64,000 bases of DNA from Noviherbaspirillum sp. L7-7A (lineage in GTDB: Bacteria > Pseudomonadota > Gammaproteobacteria > Burkholderiales > Burkholderiaceae_D). The position numbers and the translations under genes are program-made. The notes under the pieces are model-generated. The model was given only the letters and a program-made list of their open reading frames with translations. It was not told where the DNA came from and did not search any database. Below are positions 63,332-64,000 of this stretch, piece by piece. Location of the stretch: the NCBI RefSeq assembly GCF_019052805.1, contig NZ_JAHQRJ010000002.1:620001-684000 (forward strand), given 5' to 3'. Every line of letters starts with the position of its first letter. Within the stretch, counting starts at the first letter, position 1.

Positions 63332-64000
63332 ATGAAACGCCTGTCGACTTCCTTCGCAACCATGCTGGTCCTCTGCACTTGCCACAGCCTGGCGCAGGCC
63401 GAGAATGCCGCGCCGCTGCGCGTGGCCACGGCGCCTGCCGCATACGCGCTCGCTGCCACCGCGCCCGCCATCGAGCGCCAGGAGATCCGGGCGCAACTCA
63501 TGCCGCGCCGCTATACCACGGTGGCGGCCGAGATCGGCGCCAAGATCAACCGCATTCCGCTGGCCGAGGGCAGTGCCTTCAAGGCCGGCCAGCTGCTGGT
63601 CAGCTTTGACTGCTCGCTGCAGCATGCCCAGTTGCAGAAGGCCCAAGCCGAACTGGACGGCGCGGCGCAGACGCTCAAGTCCAACCAGCGCCTGGCCGAG
63701 CTCAATTCGGTCGGACAGCTCGACCTGGACCTGTCGCGTTCGGCGGTGAACAAGGCGCGCGCCGAGATTGGCGCCAACCAGGCGGTAATGGCCAAGTGCA
63801 GCGTGGCCGCGCCCTTCGCCGGCCGCGTGGCCGAACAGAAAGTACGCGAGCAGCAGTTCGTGCAGGCCGGCCAGCCGCTGCTCGACATCATCGACGACAG
63901 CGTGCTGGAACTGGAATTCCTGGTGCCGTCGCGCTGGCTGGGCTGGCTGCGGGTAGGCAGCGCCTTCCAGGTGCAGATCGATGAAACCGGCAAGACCTAT
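63332..64000 (+). CDS. HlyD-type periplasmic adaptor (partial, runs off the window)
   Basis: ATG 63332 opens a frame that is still open at the last base (223 residues seen). A signal peptide (MLVLCTCHSLAQAEN) precedes a lipoyl half-motif (VAAEIGAKINRIPLAEGSAF), a coiled-coil hairpin (HAQLQKAQAELDGAAQTLK to NKARAEIGANQAVM) and the second lipoyl half (CSVAAPFAGRVAEQKVREQQ). It joins the TolC-family protein to an inner-membrane exporter. The rest of the gene lies to the right. Confidence 0.88.
   Translation, partial: MKRLSTSFATMLVLCTCHSLAQAENAAPLRVATAPAAYALAATAPAIERQEIRAQLMPRRYTTVAAEIGAKINRIPLAEGSAFKAGQLLVSFDCSLQHAQLQKAQAELDGAAQTLKSNQRLAELNSVGQLDLDLSRSAVNKARAEIGANQAVMAKCSVAAPFAGRVAEQKVREQQFVQAGQPLLDIIDDSVLELEFLVPSRWLGWLRVGSAFQVQIDETGKTY

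Overview
The window is a high-GC betaproteobacterial sequence. The best fit is Oxalobacteraceae (Herbaspirillum/Noviherbaspirillum/Massilia-like), judged from the many Bug/TctC receptors, a DUF4148 protein, a GTTGCC-type dispersed repeat and the codon use. No database search was possible, so this is inference. The left end is the replication and partition region of a secondary replicon (large plasmid or chromid): five 22-bp iterons at 3-132, a Rep_3-family initiator (248-1603), a parA-parB operon (2811-3509, 1717-2814), two perfect palindromes at 3632 and 4293 that look like parS sites, and a tyrosine recombinase that has lost its C-terminal catalytic end (4502-6313).

The rest is accessory metabolism. 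6.7-16.6 kb holds an acyltransferase, an AtuA-type two-gene operon with a Bug receptor and divergent LysR regulator, an exported protein of unknown function, and a second LysR gene divergent from a VOC / DapA-like / FAH-hydratase operon. 16.6-21 kb is decaying DNA: a frameshifted sodium:alanine symporter, a Bug receptor, and fossils of flagellar genes (FhlB-like, FliK-like, the tail of sigma-28). 21-23.7 kb holds a GNAT protein, an NTF2-like protein and an unusual formyltransferase-ACT-ACT fusion. 23.8-28.4 kb is a PmrAB-like two-component system followed by a PmrA-box promoter, eptA and a PAP2 phosphatase, a lipid A modification island.

28.4-38.2 kb is a nitrite/anion region. Two NtrC-type sites and a near-perfect sigma-54 promoter precede nirB-nirD-nirC. 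After a repeat-rich gap come a PP2C phosphatase/protein kinase fusion, a frameshifted lipoprotein, a bidirectional terminator and an oxalate/formate-family MFS carrier with a small overlapping upstream ORF. 38.6-45.8 kb has a short-chain dehydrogenase and a heavy-metal-type RND efflux operon (adaptor, pump, DUF3240, outer-membrane factor). 45.8-50.3 kb has an M20 peptidase, a candidate anti-Shine-Dalgarno small RNA, an exported barrel-like protein, a half-size EamA protein, a parD antitoxin with a broken parE, and a DUF4148 protein.

50.5-58 kb is a coherent tricarboxylate island: aconitase, a GntR regulator, a solute-binding-like protein without signal peptide, and a complete TctC-TctB-TctA transporter. 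It converges on an MFS exporter. The window closes with a GT-C-type membrane glycosyltransferase and the start of an export operon (TolC-family lipoprotein and HlyD-type adaptor, the latter cut by the window edge). I found no tRNA, rRNA, CRISPR array or intact insertion sequence.
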